NCBI RefSeq assembly: GCF_905220415.1
Contig: NC_059568.1
Span: 4,588,001-4,652,000 of the forward strand
Length of the DNA: 64,000 nucleotides
Reading direction: 5' to 3'
Source of the DNA: Colias croceus
Lineage: Eukaryota; Arthropoda; Insecta; Lepidoptera; Pieridae
In this document: positions 24,579 to 36,550 of the stretch, one piece after another
Layout of the letters: the number at the start of each line of letters is the position of its first letter
How positions within the stretch are numbered: the stretch's first letter is position 1
Notes under the pieces: generated by a model
Told to the model about the DNA's origin: nothing
The model's input: only the letters and a program-made list of their open reading frames with translations
The model's database searches: none
Program-made: the position numbers and the translations under genes

Positions 24579-25006
24579 TCATTACTTTTTGTACAGAAAA
24601 TTACTCTGCAAATTTGATTTACTTTATTAATATAATACTTTTTATATACGATTTTTTTTTTCTTGCGGTTTCTCTGTATGGTTTGTTTAGTATTATTTTC
24701 TATATTTTCTTGTATGTTATGAATGTCAGCGCACGTTGCCCCGTCATTATCTGCAATTTTTTAAACTCGTTTTCTGTTTAAAAGATTACATGATTTTCTA
24801 AACATCCAGCGTGAATTTGTACACACACTATTACCAAGATGCAAAGATCGTTGTAGAAGAATCGTCGCCTTACTCCATGACGTTACGGTATTGCCATGAC
24901 GCGATCTTGAAATTTTACTCTAAACGCGCCTAAAGATGTTTCACTCATATTAATATTACGCAAATTAAATCATTTCAACCTTCGACGAAGCCTTCTTCCA
25001 TTACAC

Positions 25007-25137
25007 CATTTATGGTAATTATTTTTGCATGCTTGTATTGGCTGAACATGTTTGTGCTTTATTAATATAATTGTATCACCATTGAATACCATGTTTAAAG
25101 CAAAATAAAGAGTTTATTTATTTATTTATTTATTTAT
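25007..25137 (+). mobile_element. LINE 3' end inserted in the foldback tail
   Basis: This 131-bp piece is absent from the other copy of the foldback element (the empty site is near 60344). 'ttacac' flanks it on both sides (25001-25006 and 25138-25143). It ends 'gtttaaagcaaaataaagag' plus a (TTTA)n tail, the 3' end of a non-LTR retrotransposon. A short, 5'-truncated insertion that post-dates the split of the two foldback copies. Confidence 0.75.
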
Positions 25138-25958
25138 TTACACTGAAATTAAAACTAAACTAAACACTCATAAATAAAGAATAAATAAATGTGAATATGT
25201 AAAATTATATATTATTTTTAACTGTATGAGCAATAAAGGCAATATTTTTATTGAAATTTTCTTTTATTTTACGTTTAATAACAGTTTTGAATAAAGAAAT
25301 CATGCAATCGAAGTAATCCGCCCAAGCGAATACTAGCGCGAGTGAGTGTGATGTCAGAGGCGCATCGAATCTACAGATGTTTCGTACTAAAATATGTAAA
25401 CTTCAATAATCTATATCTCAGTCATTTATTGATGGATTTCAATATTTTTTTCGGCCACTGATTAGTTTTGATCTATTTTTTAAGACTAGTAAGGTGAATA
25501 TACTATTTTCTTTTTTTTTAAACTTTTCCATTTTTCCATACAAACAAAATTTATGTCATTGAAAAAAAAATTAAATACAAATAAATTCAGTATTTTCTGA
25601 TTTTTTCCTTTGTACACTCACTATTACCTAGTTGATTACAAAATTTGAACTTTCTAGGTCATCTGGAAGTGGGTTAGGTTTTGTATATGTCTATAAGTCA
25701 GTCAGTCTTAAAAATTGCGATTTTTGGATATTAATATCTACGCAACTGTTTAATCTGTATTTATGAAATTTAAGTTTCTTGTTTATCTTGAGGTCCTCTT
25801 AATATGTACCAAATTTGGTTTATATAACTTAAATAGTTTTTGAGTTATAAGGGGGTGAAAAGTGGCTCGAAATGGTTCGTGTAAATATACACACGGCTGC
25901 TGCTCGCCAGTTCTCTTCGCTTGAACTCGGCTTGACACGCTGCCGCGTGTCTAGATAA

Positions 25959-28900
25959 AACGATCCATTTTCTTGAGTCTTTGTTCTGTAGCTGCATTTA
26001 CAAGTGCGAAACAATCTGTACTGCGGCATCAAGTGATTGTAATGCAAAGCGATACACTGGCATTTAAAAATGCGTGGCATTCAATACCCTTCGTGCTAAA
26101 GATTCACGATTCGCAGAACCTTTATATTATACTCCACGTTGCTCATGAGACCCTGGTACCTACTTTTGTGGTAGGGATGAGCGCAAAATAAAGAAAAATT
26201 ATATTTTAATTAAAATTGATAACTTATTTCTGAGAATTAAGCATAATTATTTGTAATTTTTCTATATGATTTTATGATGGATTTTACTATAAACTTTAAA
26301 CTAGGATTAGGACTTGATCGCATCGATTGATTTAAACTAGATGTTTAGTAACTCTCTTGTATAAAATATGGAGATGCTGCGATAAAAATACATAGTAACA
26401 CAATATAAATACATAGTAAACAACAATTCAACAAATTCATTGAACAAATGTTTTAATTACGTCAAAAATTTTACATTTACATTAGTAATTATTCTGATTT
26501 AAATAGTTCGACTTTTTAATATAATTTTATTGAAATACGTTTTTAATTTCGTACCAGCTCACAATTCGTGGAACCGAGAAAGTTTAGTTACTTTGCTCTT
26601 GGCTGCTTCTGATGGGTAATTATTCGAAATAAGCATTGAGAATATTTTGTAAAAACTTTTATCCAAGCTATTTCTTGTAATAAAAAGAATCCTCGCTTTT
26701 GGTCATGACATTTGGGATGATAGTATGTTTTACGATGTTTTATTCTGGTGAAAATAAAAATAAAATAATCAATTTATTATACCTACAGAAAATATTTTCG
26801 TGTACAGATAGTAGACGTAATTCTGAGCCTAAGAAATTAATAGCGTCTTTTTACGAATAAATTGTCAGAGATTAAAGTTGTTTTGATATTTGTATGTGGT
26901 GTTGATTAAAATTAAATTATTAGGTACACTTAAAATAATTGAGATTCAATTCATACCATCAAATGAAAAAAATAATAAACCAAATTCCGAGAATTATTTC
27001 TTGTACTTATTATAGCCTTACAGATGAACTCACCTAAATTACATCATTACTTTTATTTATATCCTACATGTAATATTAACAACGCTTCTAAAATCATACA
27101 TATTATGCAAGAGACTAAACTATACTATTAAATAATTTTATTAACAAACTTCGTATTTAATATTTTAATTCATTAAAACACTTACGTAATAATATAGAGT
27201 ATAGACAATGTAATGTAATAAAAACTCTTGTTTACAAATACACCCACAGAAGAGAGACCTTTTTGACAAAAAAATAGTGTACAAAATTAAACTTTTAAAA
27301 ATAACTTTTAGTACCGCTTAACCGCACGCATTCAAAGGATACCGAAAGATTACAAGTGTGCTTCGTAATTGCAATATCAATTTAAAATAACATTTTGTTT
27401 CCTGATATTTTAAAAAATGATAATAATTATTTTACGTGGTAATTTTATCAGAGTGTTCTGTGTTCATGGCGTACTTAGACTCTATACCGCATTCACTTTG
27501 TCAGAAAAATTAAAAAACAGACATTAAAGATATTACTTTGAAGTACGTAATAAAGTTTTAAATTGATTTTGGTAAGATGTTCTTTAGATGTAAGATTAAC
27601 GAAGCGTGATCTTGAAAGAACATACTTTTATAATTGAAATGCTTTGTTGTTTTAACGATGTTTCAATGTAAAGAGATTGTTTAATACATTTAACATAATA
27701 ATATAGTGTTGACCAGAAAAGAGATTTCTCTACCACCCTATATTATCTTACTCAATGTAAAGCCGGGGTAGAAAACTAATCTCAATAAAAAATGTTTACT
27801 TTGTAGATCTTCACTAGAACGTTTATTAAGAAGGATATACACTTGTATCTATTCATAAATTAATAAAATGGAAATAAAATATATCTGACTGAGAAGATAA
27901 TTAATGGTGCAGACACACCTGCGGCCGTAATTAATGGGTGTGTAAAGCTATGTACACAAGTACTTGGGATAATAAATAGTGAGATATTTGAACAGTTATT
28001 TAGAATTATGTGAAGATTTAAGTTTATTAAAGATGTAAGAAACTTTGTATAAAGTGTGTACTGTGAGTTAGATGGTATTTAAAATTATAGTTTGAAAATA
28101 AAAGGCAAGTTCTACAATACTTCTATAACGAATAGGTAAGTGACGTAAGTATATCATAGATTTATTCACTTTATAAAGAGAATTTCATAATGGAAGCAAC
28201 TCAATTCGATGATGATCAAATCGTCTACTTTTCACAAAGCCATGTAGTATAAAAGAGGTGTCAATAAAACATATATAAAAATCTAGAATATGGTAAGAAC
28301 ATAATGCTCACATTCGCAAATCTACGATGTGGCCGCGGCATATACTCAAATATTCAGTGTATGAATATTTAAAAAGTTTAATGCAATTTCCACGCATGAT
28401 TTCGAGTCGATGTCCATCTGTCAGCTAAATGCAATTTACATCTATTTTGCTTATTGATTTATGGCATCGAATTTATTTGTCCCAGTGTGTATTTAATTGA
28501 ATTTTCAGTTTTAACATGTTATAAACTTCTGAAACGGAATTTTACTAATGTAAACAATAATAAAGACGCACACTTTCTGTTACATAAAATGATAAAAAAA
28601 ATTTGATTACTTAAAAAATTTACGACACACTTTCCTCAAGTCCATTTTAATAATGTCCTACTATAAACTATTTCTCGACTCCCGAGCTTGCCGCGTCTAT
28701 TCGAAAACATAAAAGGTTAAGGTAAAACGTAGGTAATATCACAAGGAATGTGCTACAAGTCACAATAATTGTAACGAATAGCTACAGGTGGTTCTTCAGA
28801 CTTCTATGTATTTCCTTTTGCAATATCCTCGATGAAATGTACTCATTCGTCGTATGTATCAAACACTCTTTGCCAAATATATCTTATTTATGTACTTCTT

Positions 28901-29122
28901 TTAAAAAATAAAGAAATTTAGAATAAGAAAGTTCTGGTAGATTTAATATACTAATATTACATGCATTCGCTATCAATATGCTAAAACGACGTGCAATCTT
29001 CTTTGCAGTGTCATTCTCGTGACCCCAATTAGTGAGGAAAAATGCTTAGCCCTCAATATATAGCCATATTACAATATCAACAAGGATTTAAAACTGTTTA
29101 TTAATTTAATATTAAAGTTATA
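25959..29122. other. AT-rich non-coding stretch
   Basis: About 3.2 kb with no recognisable gene. A 27-bp piece at about 28319-28345 ('aaatctacgatgtggccgcg') resembles the tip of the TIR transposon at 7358-8984 and may be a remnant. Otherwise nothing. Confidence 0.4.
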
Positions 29123-29579
29123 TCTATTAAATCTGTAGAAGGGTCAATTCTGTACATTGAAAATATTGAAAAAATAAATAGCAGGGGGTGTTACTGGATC
29201 GATACCAAACCCAAATATGTGATTAAAAAAATTTTTGTCTGTCTGTCTGTCTGTCTGTCTGTATGTGAAGGCATCACGTGAAAACTAGCGGTTCGATTTC
29301 GATGAAACTTGGTATAATTATACCTTATTATCCTGGGCGTAAAATAGGATACTTTTTATCCTGGAAAAATACGTAGAAAAAAAATTAATCTTAATTTTTC
29401 AGTTTTATCCATAGACGTTGTTCCGTAGAACCGCGAACACACGTTGCGTATTATTATAGGCCTAGCCGTATTTGGGAATTGGGTCCAATAGATATTTATA
29501 AGATGTTATTGACAGAGGTACTCAAAATGGAGAAATAACCATCCACGCGAAGACGGACGGAGTCGCGGGCGGAAGCTAG
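29123..29579 (+). mobile_element. non-autonomous Helitron-like element (family E)
   Basis: 457 bp. It starts TCTATTAAATCTGTAGAAGG after A and has (GTCT)n at about 29236-29263, then 'gaaggcatcacgtgaaaact'. It ends 'gagtcgcgggcggaag' plus CTAG before T. It is longer than 3659-3986 because it keeps the 'ccgtagaaccgcgaacac' to 'caatagatatttataagatg' segment shared with 48523-49014. Confidence 0.6.
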
Positions 29580-30023
29580 TAATGAATAAACCTATATTAA
29601 GATCTCGTCTCACACTAATATACTCGCATAAAATCCAATACAAATACACTACGCTTTTAAAATCCTAACTCCAAAGTCTATTACAGTATACGAATGGGTG
29701 AGAACTAACGAAGGGAATTAGAGAAAGCCGTAGGATATGTATAGGAATTGCGAGATTTCAAAGTGGATGGCGTGGATAGTCTGAACCTATTTGCTTCCTT
29801 GAAACAATCCCCATCAGTTCTAATAAATACTGTAAACATAGTAATGGGAAAACTATGTCCAGTGCAGGTGTTGAGGATATCCATAATAGTACTTTTAATA
29901 CGGTTGAGCGCATATTTCTCATGCGTTTCATAGGATATTAATTGTAACGTAATATAATGTAATGATATCATTTTTTCCACTTTTGGTAATATTGGGATTT
30001 CTAAGCGATTGGTATTAATAGTA
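29580..30023. other. non-coding spacer
   Basis: Overlapping frames on both strands (91 codons minus, 61 plus, around 29705-29980) have no recognisable features. They are unlikely to be genes. Confidence 0.35.
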
Positions 30024-30148
30024 ACTAGCCGTATTTGGGTCCAATAGATATTTATAAGATGTCATTGTCAGAGTTACTCAAAATGGAGAAATAAACCATC
30101 CACGCGAAGACCGACATCCGCGCGGACGGAGTCGCGGGCGGAAGCTAG
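30024..30148 (+). mobile_element. 3' fragment of Helitron-like family E
   Basis: From 'tagccgtatttgggtccaat' to 'gagtcgcgggcggaag' plus CTAG before T. It is nearly identical to the last 120 bp of the copy that ends at 29579. The 5' part is missing. Confidence 0.55.
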
Positions 30149-30540
30149 TTAATACACTTTGTAATAAGTAAATACTAATTGGTAAATACACTTTGGCATA
30201 ACTTGTGAATCTTCAATTTTAATATGAATTATCTAATCTTTTATTAAAATAAAATCTCATAATTATTATCTAGAGTTTTTTCTTTATATTCAATTAATAA
30301 CAAATCAATTAATTTTTTTCTCTAATCCCGCACTATACATTTTCATAAAAAGCTCCTGTAAAGTATATTACAAATCTGCGTAAGTGGGTCAATCTAGCTG
30401 AGTAATAAATCCGATTTTAATAAATTTATTTTATGGATTGAACAATAATCCATAGATCATATCTCACCGCTTTAATAAAATAACCGCTTTAAAAAAGTAG
30501 AAACATAATTCTTTTGTTTTATGGAAATGGTTTTAAAGGC

Positions 30541-30678
30541 TTAGAGGTAGCGCGCACGAGCAACTTTGTCTCCGCAACTATTTTGTCTCTCCCATCAAGT
30601 CTATGGGCTAGAAAGTGCGCGCACGTAGCGACGCAACTTCCCATAGAGACAAAAGTTGCTCTTGCGCGCTAGCTCTTA
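30541..30678. mobile_element. possible MITE with imperfect 30-bp inverted ends
   Basis: The left end 'gtagcgcgcacgagcaactt' and the right end, read inverted, 'ctagcgcgcaagagcaactt' match over about 30 bp with a few differences. The element is about 138 bp, GC-rich, and sits in AT-rich DNA. No clear target duplication was identified. Confidence 0.5.
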
Positions 30679-33600
30679 TACGAAAAGCTTTTAGGACTAA
30701 TTTATCTAGACGGGGTTTCTAGGAAAAATGCATACACATTACAGTACACGTATATCGAGATCTTATTTCTAGGAGAATACTTTTATGTGTTCATTGGAGC
30801 GGAAATTGTTGGTTGCTTTTACCTTTGAAGAGGAAAATCTCGTAACTCTTTCAGATTTCAATTTAAACATGTAATGTCAATTTTCTATTCCATGAAACAC
30901 TGCGCTAATGAATGTGCATAAGATAATAAGAATTATAAATACATAGTGTTATTGAAGACATAATTGAAGTGGATTCTGAGGAATAGTGTGCGAGCAGAAG
31001 TCCTTTTATTAACCGTCTAAAAAAAAGGAGGAGGTTATCAATTCGGGTGGTATATTTTTTTATCAGCTAATAAAACTTATGTTATTTCTACATCAATTAA
31101 AATAACAAAAATAGATGAGAAAAATTTTCTTTACTTTATTGCTCAGTAGAGCTGTATCAGTAGAAAATGACTTTAAACATCAAATAAAGGGTAATGAAAT
31201 AATAACTGTATGTAGGTATACGGTCAGCAAATCAAAACATATTCGCTGGCTCTTGCGGATGAGAGGTTCTACATTGAGGTGAATAGAATTAAGGTATTTG
31301 TACAAGTACCTTTATGTGAATGAATAAGTGTAATTAAAATTTTAGTTATATCGTGTTTCAGTTAGTTAGGTTAGATATGCACTGGATTTGAAATTCATAA
31401 ATGTTATGCTTTTTTCAGATTTGATATTCATAAAAATTAAGGTTTTCAATACCTATAAGATACAGTTTAAAAGTTGATACGCTTAAAATGGGTTGCATTA
31501 ACTTCAATAAGTATTAAAATATACATTATACAAAAAACGATATTATGAAAATTAGTACACTTTGAAACTATTGGTGTTGTAAATATGTTTGGAAATTGAA
31601 CAAAGGCGTCATAAATGTTAATTTAACGTTATAAATTCATATCAGAATCTAACAGGGCTTATTATATTGATTAATAACAATTGATTAATAACAAATGTAA
31701 TAGGATTTACAGTACATATAAGTAGTATGATCTTTTAAGATATGTATGAGTAGTATGTTCAGTTCTTTTATGTAGATCGTATAGAAATAAATAAAAGAGG
31801 CAGTTGCCATACTAACATTGTTCATTTTAAGTGTATTTTTACTTAAGCCAGATACATTTCTTTTCATTACTGTATAAACATACACTGTTGTGTTTCATTT
31901 AATAAGAAAAGCTCGCCTTTGTTTATAACCTTAGAAGGAAACTCATTCATTAGACAAATCTTCGTCTTTGATGTAAAATAAATACTCAATTAAGATTAAC
32001 ACAGAAATCTCTTTGTCACAACAATGAAAAGAATATATTACGATCCGTGATTTGTTATTGCAAAAGTGACATGATAAAATAACACAGATACATAAATGTG
32101 AGAATTATAAAAATAAAACCATTAAGATTTAGATGAGATAATGGTGTGGAAGTAAAAGGCTAACAAAACATAAGAGATACCTTCTAAAAATGCTTCACTT
32201 ACAACTCTGAGCTCTCAGCTTATCACTGGCTTTATAACCGACATTCCTAAACCGACGGAGTTACTCAATTTATAGTATTTTATGCCATATTATATATTCA
32301 GAATTTTGACTTCACCATATCCACATGACTATAACAAAAGGATTCAACTCAATCAGTCAAAGTACCTTTATTTTTATCGACCTTACGAGTTTCTTAGGGA
32401 ACTTTCTCCGGATACCAAACCGATTCATCATTTTGACATATAAACCTACAGAAACTTAGAAGCTCCCTGCCCATATTTAAGAGAGATTGTGTTAGAAAGA
32501 GAGGACTTAACTCAATTTATATTGTGTCCTCACTTTTCTTCAGTTACAGACGAAAATATACCAAACGAGTTTACATCAAATCTTTATCAACAGTCACATA
32601 AACTTTGTATCATCTTTAAAGATAAATAAAAGAGCAGTCTTTTTACACGCTTTATATTAGCTTCACCTGTATGTTTGTAACCGACTTCTTTGGGCGCGAT
32701 TTTGACCCACTTTAAATGGCCAGATTTCGTTCAAACTTTGTAGATTTATTGAGGACCGATGACAATACACTAATTTGATAAAATTTTCTATTTTTTAGTT
32801 CGGTTTTCTATAAAAAGCGTGTTTTTTAGTTTTTTTTAACTATTATTATTATTTTGTTTATTTTTAATTTCAGTGCAAAACAAACATACATAATAAGCTA
32901 GTACTCTGGCAAACTGTAAAACAGTTTGATGGCAGATGTAGCTTCATTTTACATCATCTTATAAATATATAGTTACATCTGTTTTCATCTCAGTTGGAAA
33001 AATTTCTCGTTAAAGTTACCTTATAAGTTTGTAGAATAATTAATGACCAAATGTTTTGAAAAGTTAAATTGAAACGAGTACACTACTCAAATCGAATTAA
33101 ATCGAGTTGTCTTAGATAAATGAAGATAAATTTCATAATTATACATATATATTAATTTGTATAGTAAGAGTCGTTGCAGAATTAAAAACAATTATTTTCA
33201 TTATGGCATTGAACGGGGCAGGTGCAACAAGGGTCGTTCCACAGACTGCAAAGTAATCGAAATTACAAGCCTTTGCGGTTAAAATGTTAAACGCATGTAC
33301 ACTTAAAATGTACTACGATATGTACTATAAAAACAAAATATAAAAATGTATGCCCTGGTAAATTACATTTACACGATATAAAATTAATGTATAGTCCTTT
33401 GATATATTATTGACACAGTTATGGTCGCAAATAACAGTAAATAAGACTTCCGATTGAACAAAATATGCATAATAATAACTATCATACTTATGCAACAAGT
33501 AAATAATCTGCACGCGTAGACTGTTAAAAAAATACGTTTAACTTCTAAAAAAATACATAATATACTACGAACTACTATTAAAATAAGCACACAGTTACTA

Positions 33601-34213
33601 CGACACAAAGTTGATTTAAAACTACCTAGAATCACTTCTGTAAAACCTAATACATTAATGTTTTACTCAGAAAATGTACACTGAAGTAAAGAGCACCAAC
33701 ATAAGCTTTATTTATTACATTTAAATGTAAGTTATGCTACCCAAAGAGATTTAAAAATGTACGATACTTTGAAATATTATTTGGTGTCGGAATGTTTTAA
33801 AGTTCACTTTTTGCTAAGAGCACACCTTTTTTTATTTCAATAGCTTATTACAGTATTACTATCATTCCATTATGAAAATCGGATAGAGATGAAAAATCAC
33901 AGCACTGTCGATAAATTTGCTTTAAAAATAATAACATACATAAAACCACTAAGCTATTTTAACAGCCTCTTCATAAAGACTAATAAATACTCTTTAATTG
34001 TTTTCACTCACATCCTCAAATATTTGGCTTAGAAATGGCGGTATTACAAACACTCCAACTTTATCCAATCTAACTAACTGGGAACAGAAGGAAGTTTGTA
34101 CGATTGTTTATTTTTCCCCTCATCCCTTTGACCACGGTGATTAGCAACATTACAGCTTAATTGAATTATAAGTGCTACAACGTTAATGTTCTGAATTACT
34201 GTATTTTGTAATT
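30679..34213. other. AT-rich non-coding stretch
   Basis: No gene recognised. Contains one dispersed repeat copy at 32655-32840. Two overlapping minus-strand frames at 33325-33635 are hydrophobic by base composition only. Confidence 0.4.
32655..32840 (+). repeat. dispersed repeat F, copy 1
   Basis: 'agcttcacctgtatgtttgt', 'aaccgacttc' and 'gcgattttgacccactttaa' recur in diverged form at 62590-62770 ('agcttcatctgtattttgta', 'gattttgacccactttaaac'). This is common lepidopteran repeat wording. No coding sequence. Confidence 0.55.
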
Positions 34214-34596
34214 AGGCGGGTCTACACGGAGCGAGCATCCTCGCGAAGCAATTGCCCGCTAGCTAGCCAGTAGCCGCTCGGTCAGTGTAGACATGGCTTG
34301 AAAAATGATAGCAAGTGCGCTTTCGGGTGCTTTTCCACAAATAATGTGCAAGGATGTGTAGCGAGGAATATGTTTGTAAATCGTAAACCAGTTATATCGC
34401 TTGATTTAGTTTGAAGTTTGTACTGTTTAGCGTTTTAAGCTATACTATTGGTTATTTACAAACACTAATCTATACATCCTCGCACATAATTGGTTTAATC
34501 GCACCATTCTTCCTAGGTTGAGTCACGTCCACACTATCTAAGCCACTTCGCGCAGCAATTGCTTCGCGAGGTTGCTCGCTCTGTGTGAACCAGCCT
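34214..34596. mobile_element. MITE, PIF/Harbinger-like
   Basis: About 383 bp with 41-bp terminal inverted repeats (AGGCGGGTCTACAC... against AGGCTGGTTCACAC..., both continuing to 'ctcgcgaagcaattg', 5 mismatches). ATTA surrounds both ends, so the target duplication is ATT or TTA. A three-base, TTA-like duplication fits PIF/Harbinger. It has no transposase, so it is non-autonomous. Confidence 0.6.
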
Positions 34597-35308
34597 ATTA
34601 GCGGTTTCCGCCTAATTCAAATAACGAATAAATTCTTCTCTCGTAAAATGTAACCTAAACGCTGGCCGTAATTAATTTTTATTATTGTTGGATTCGTAAT
34701 TTCGAAGTGCTACTTTTTACAAAAATTTATTAATGTGGAATTTCTTTACGCGCCAATTTCATCATCAATAATTATTTCTTTATACGAGAATCGTTTTATC
34801 GTTTCCCATTTTTGTGACACAGTACAATAAATAGTAATTATATTATTTCCAAAGTTAATTTCAAATTTAATTAGCAATCATAATATAAATTGTCTTTGGG
34901 TTTATTTTCCTACATACTTTCCATTAATTAAGATCCACTGCTACATTGCTTTTCTCATAAAATCCAGAATTTGAACTGTATTGATTGTTTAAAATCTGAA
35001 ATAAGTTAGTAATTATTATTGAATAAGTTGACTGAAAACAATATTCATATACAAAAGCTAATATTCAAATATCAAAAAGGATTGTTCTCTCTAAACAATA
35101 GGTACTAAAATTTAACTCGATAAATAAATAACTCGCTTCATTGATATAAACTAAAACTATTCAATATCACAAAGAGAATTTGATTTGAAACAAAACAATT
35201 AAATTAAATTATCATATAAATGAAAATTTAAAAGTATTGGGAACTTTAACAATTCAGGGATTTTCAGGTACTGAATAGTTTTTTCCTAGTATTGTATTTA
35301 TATTTCAA

Positions 35309-35477
35309 CTAGCTGCTCCGCGCGGTTTCACCCCTGTTGGTCGCTTGTATACATCAACCTTCCTCGATAAATGGGCTATCTAACACCGAAAGAATTTTTC
35401 AAATCGGACCAGTAGTTCCCGAGATTAGCGCGTTCAAACAACGAACAAACTCTTCAGCTTTATAATATTAGTACAGA
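35309..35477 (-). mobile_element. non-autonomous Helitron-like element (family A)
   Basis: On the minus strand it runs from TCTGTACTAATATTATAAAG (after A) to 'ccgcgcggagcag' plus CTAG before T. It shares 'gaacgcgctaatctcgggaa' and 'tcgaggaagg' with the copies at 4403 and 10555. Confidence 0.6.
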
Positions 35478-35558
35478 TGAGAAATAAATTGATTATAATG
35501 AATTCTTCATGTGTGAAATTATCAAAAATGAATAAGAAATAAATTCCCCAATATCGTT

Positions 35559-35616
35559 AAAATTATTACATTACCTACCTATATTATATTATATAGGTAG
35601 GTAATGTAATAATTTT
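35559..35616. repeat. perfect hairpin, 26-bp arms
   Basis: 35559-35584 and 35591-35616 are exact inverse complements around a 6-bp AT loop. The arm contains 'attacattacctacctatat'. A further 'tataggtaggtag' follows at about 35631. The origin is unknown: a snap-back duplication or a very small MITE. Confidence 0.7.
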
Positions 35617-36374
35617 AAATGTATATTATATATAGGTAGGTAGCTATTCAACACATTAATATAATATGTCTTGAATTACTGTCTGTACTCTGTATATCAA
35701 TGTCTGTCATGTCTAAATTATATATTCCTTATGAAAGATGCCAGGCCAAGTCCCTGTTCACAACATAGCCTTAGAATATATCACATAGTTTACATACTGA
35801 ATACGACACGCAGTTATGAGTTTGACCTATATCAAAAGCCTCAGGCACGTTCTAATTACAGGAATATATTCCACAGGCATCTACAAACAACCGTTCAACT
35901 AACATATTCCAAATTTTAAACAGAAAAGTATTGAAAAGCACTGTAAAGCTGCGGCAAAGACGCTTGTATACATCAGTACGTTCCCAGGGTTATTATCAAT
36001 GTTCCGTGTGAATACGCTTCTGTAGGTGGATAACCGTAAAGATCCGTGTACAGAAAATTTTCCAATATCAATCCTATAAAAGGGCATATTTTTCTCTATA
36101 AATCCCCATGTTATGACTGATGCTCCAACCAACGTAATAGGGATGTGAGAGGCGTTCATAATTACATTTTTAATTGGTAGAAAAACATGTTACATTTTGT
36201 ATTGTTGTTTACTTCTAGTCCCTTCACGCGCCTACGTGACACACGCCTTCGATAAATATCAACAATATTGAAGAAAACAACACCTACACCACCACCCATG
36301 CACCCAGGACAATATTAATTAATAATTGGAAAAATAATATTTCTACCTTAATTCTTTTGTTTCATATTTAATTG

Positions 36375-36550
36375 TCGCTACATAGTATAAAACAGAGTCG
36401 CTTTCTCTGTACCTATATCCCTATGTATGCTTTAAAATTTAAAAATATTAATCACGCAACGGATTTTGATGAAGTTTTTTAAAACAGTGGTTCTTGAAGA
36501 AAGTTTTAGTATACAATTTGGTAAGTTTTCTTCAAATAGAGGATAGCTAG
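36375..36550 (+). mobile_element. non-autonomous Helitron-like element (family C), decayed 3' end
   Basis: Starts TCGCTACATAGTATAAAACA and follows family C to 'ggtaagttttcttcaaatag'. It then ends 'gatagCTAG' before T without the GC-rich hairpin found in the other copies. Confidence 0.5.

Larger units (their letters stand above)
23968..25958 (+). mobile_element. foldback-containing element, type 1, copy 1
   Basis: A roughly 2-kb repeat made of a 611-bp palindrome followed by a 1.4-kb tail. The tail ends with a hairpin (GACACGC / GCGTGTC) and 'tctagataa'. The whole unit recurs in opposite orientation at 59535-61381 with high similarity over its length, including the orientation of the palindrome's short loop, so the two are copies of one unit. 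No protein-coding frame is visible; the open frames at about 25829-26191 partly cover its end and do not look real. The termini are not inverted relative to each other. A terminal hairpin without TIRs could suggest a Helitron/Helentron relative, but this is only a suggestion. Confidence 0.65.

Noticed and set aside
25829..26191. Overlapping frames of 83 (-) and 72 (+) codons
   Set aside because: Partly inside the tail of the foldback element, on opposite strands, with no domain or splice-site support.
28319..28345. Possible solo end of the 7358-type TIR
   Set aside because: Only about 27 bp with several differences and no partner end; kept as a note only.
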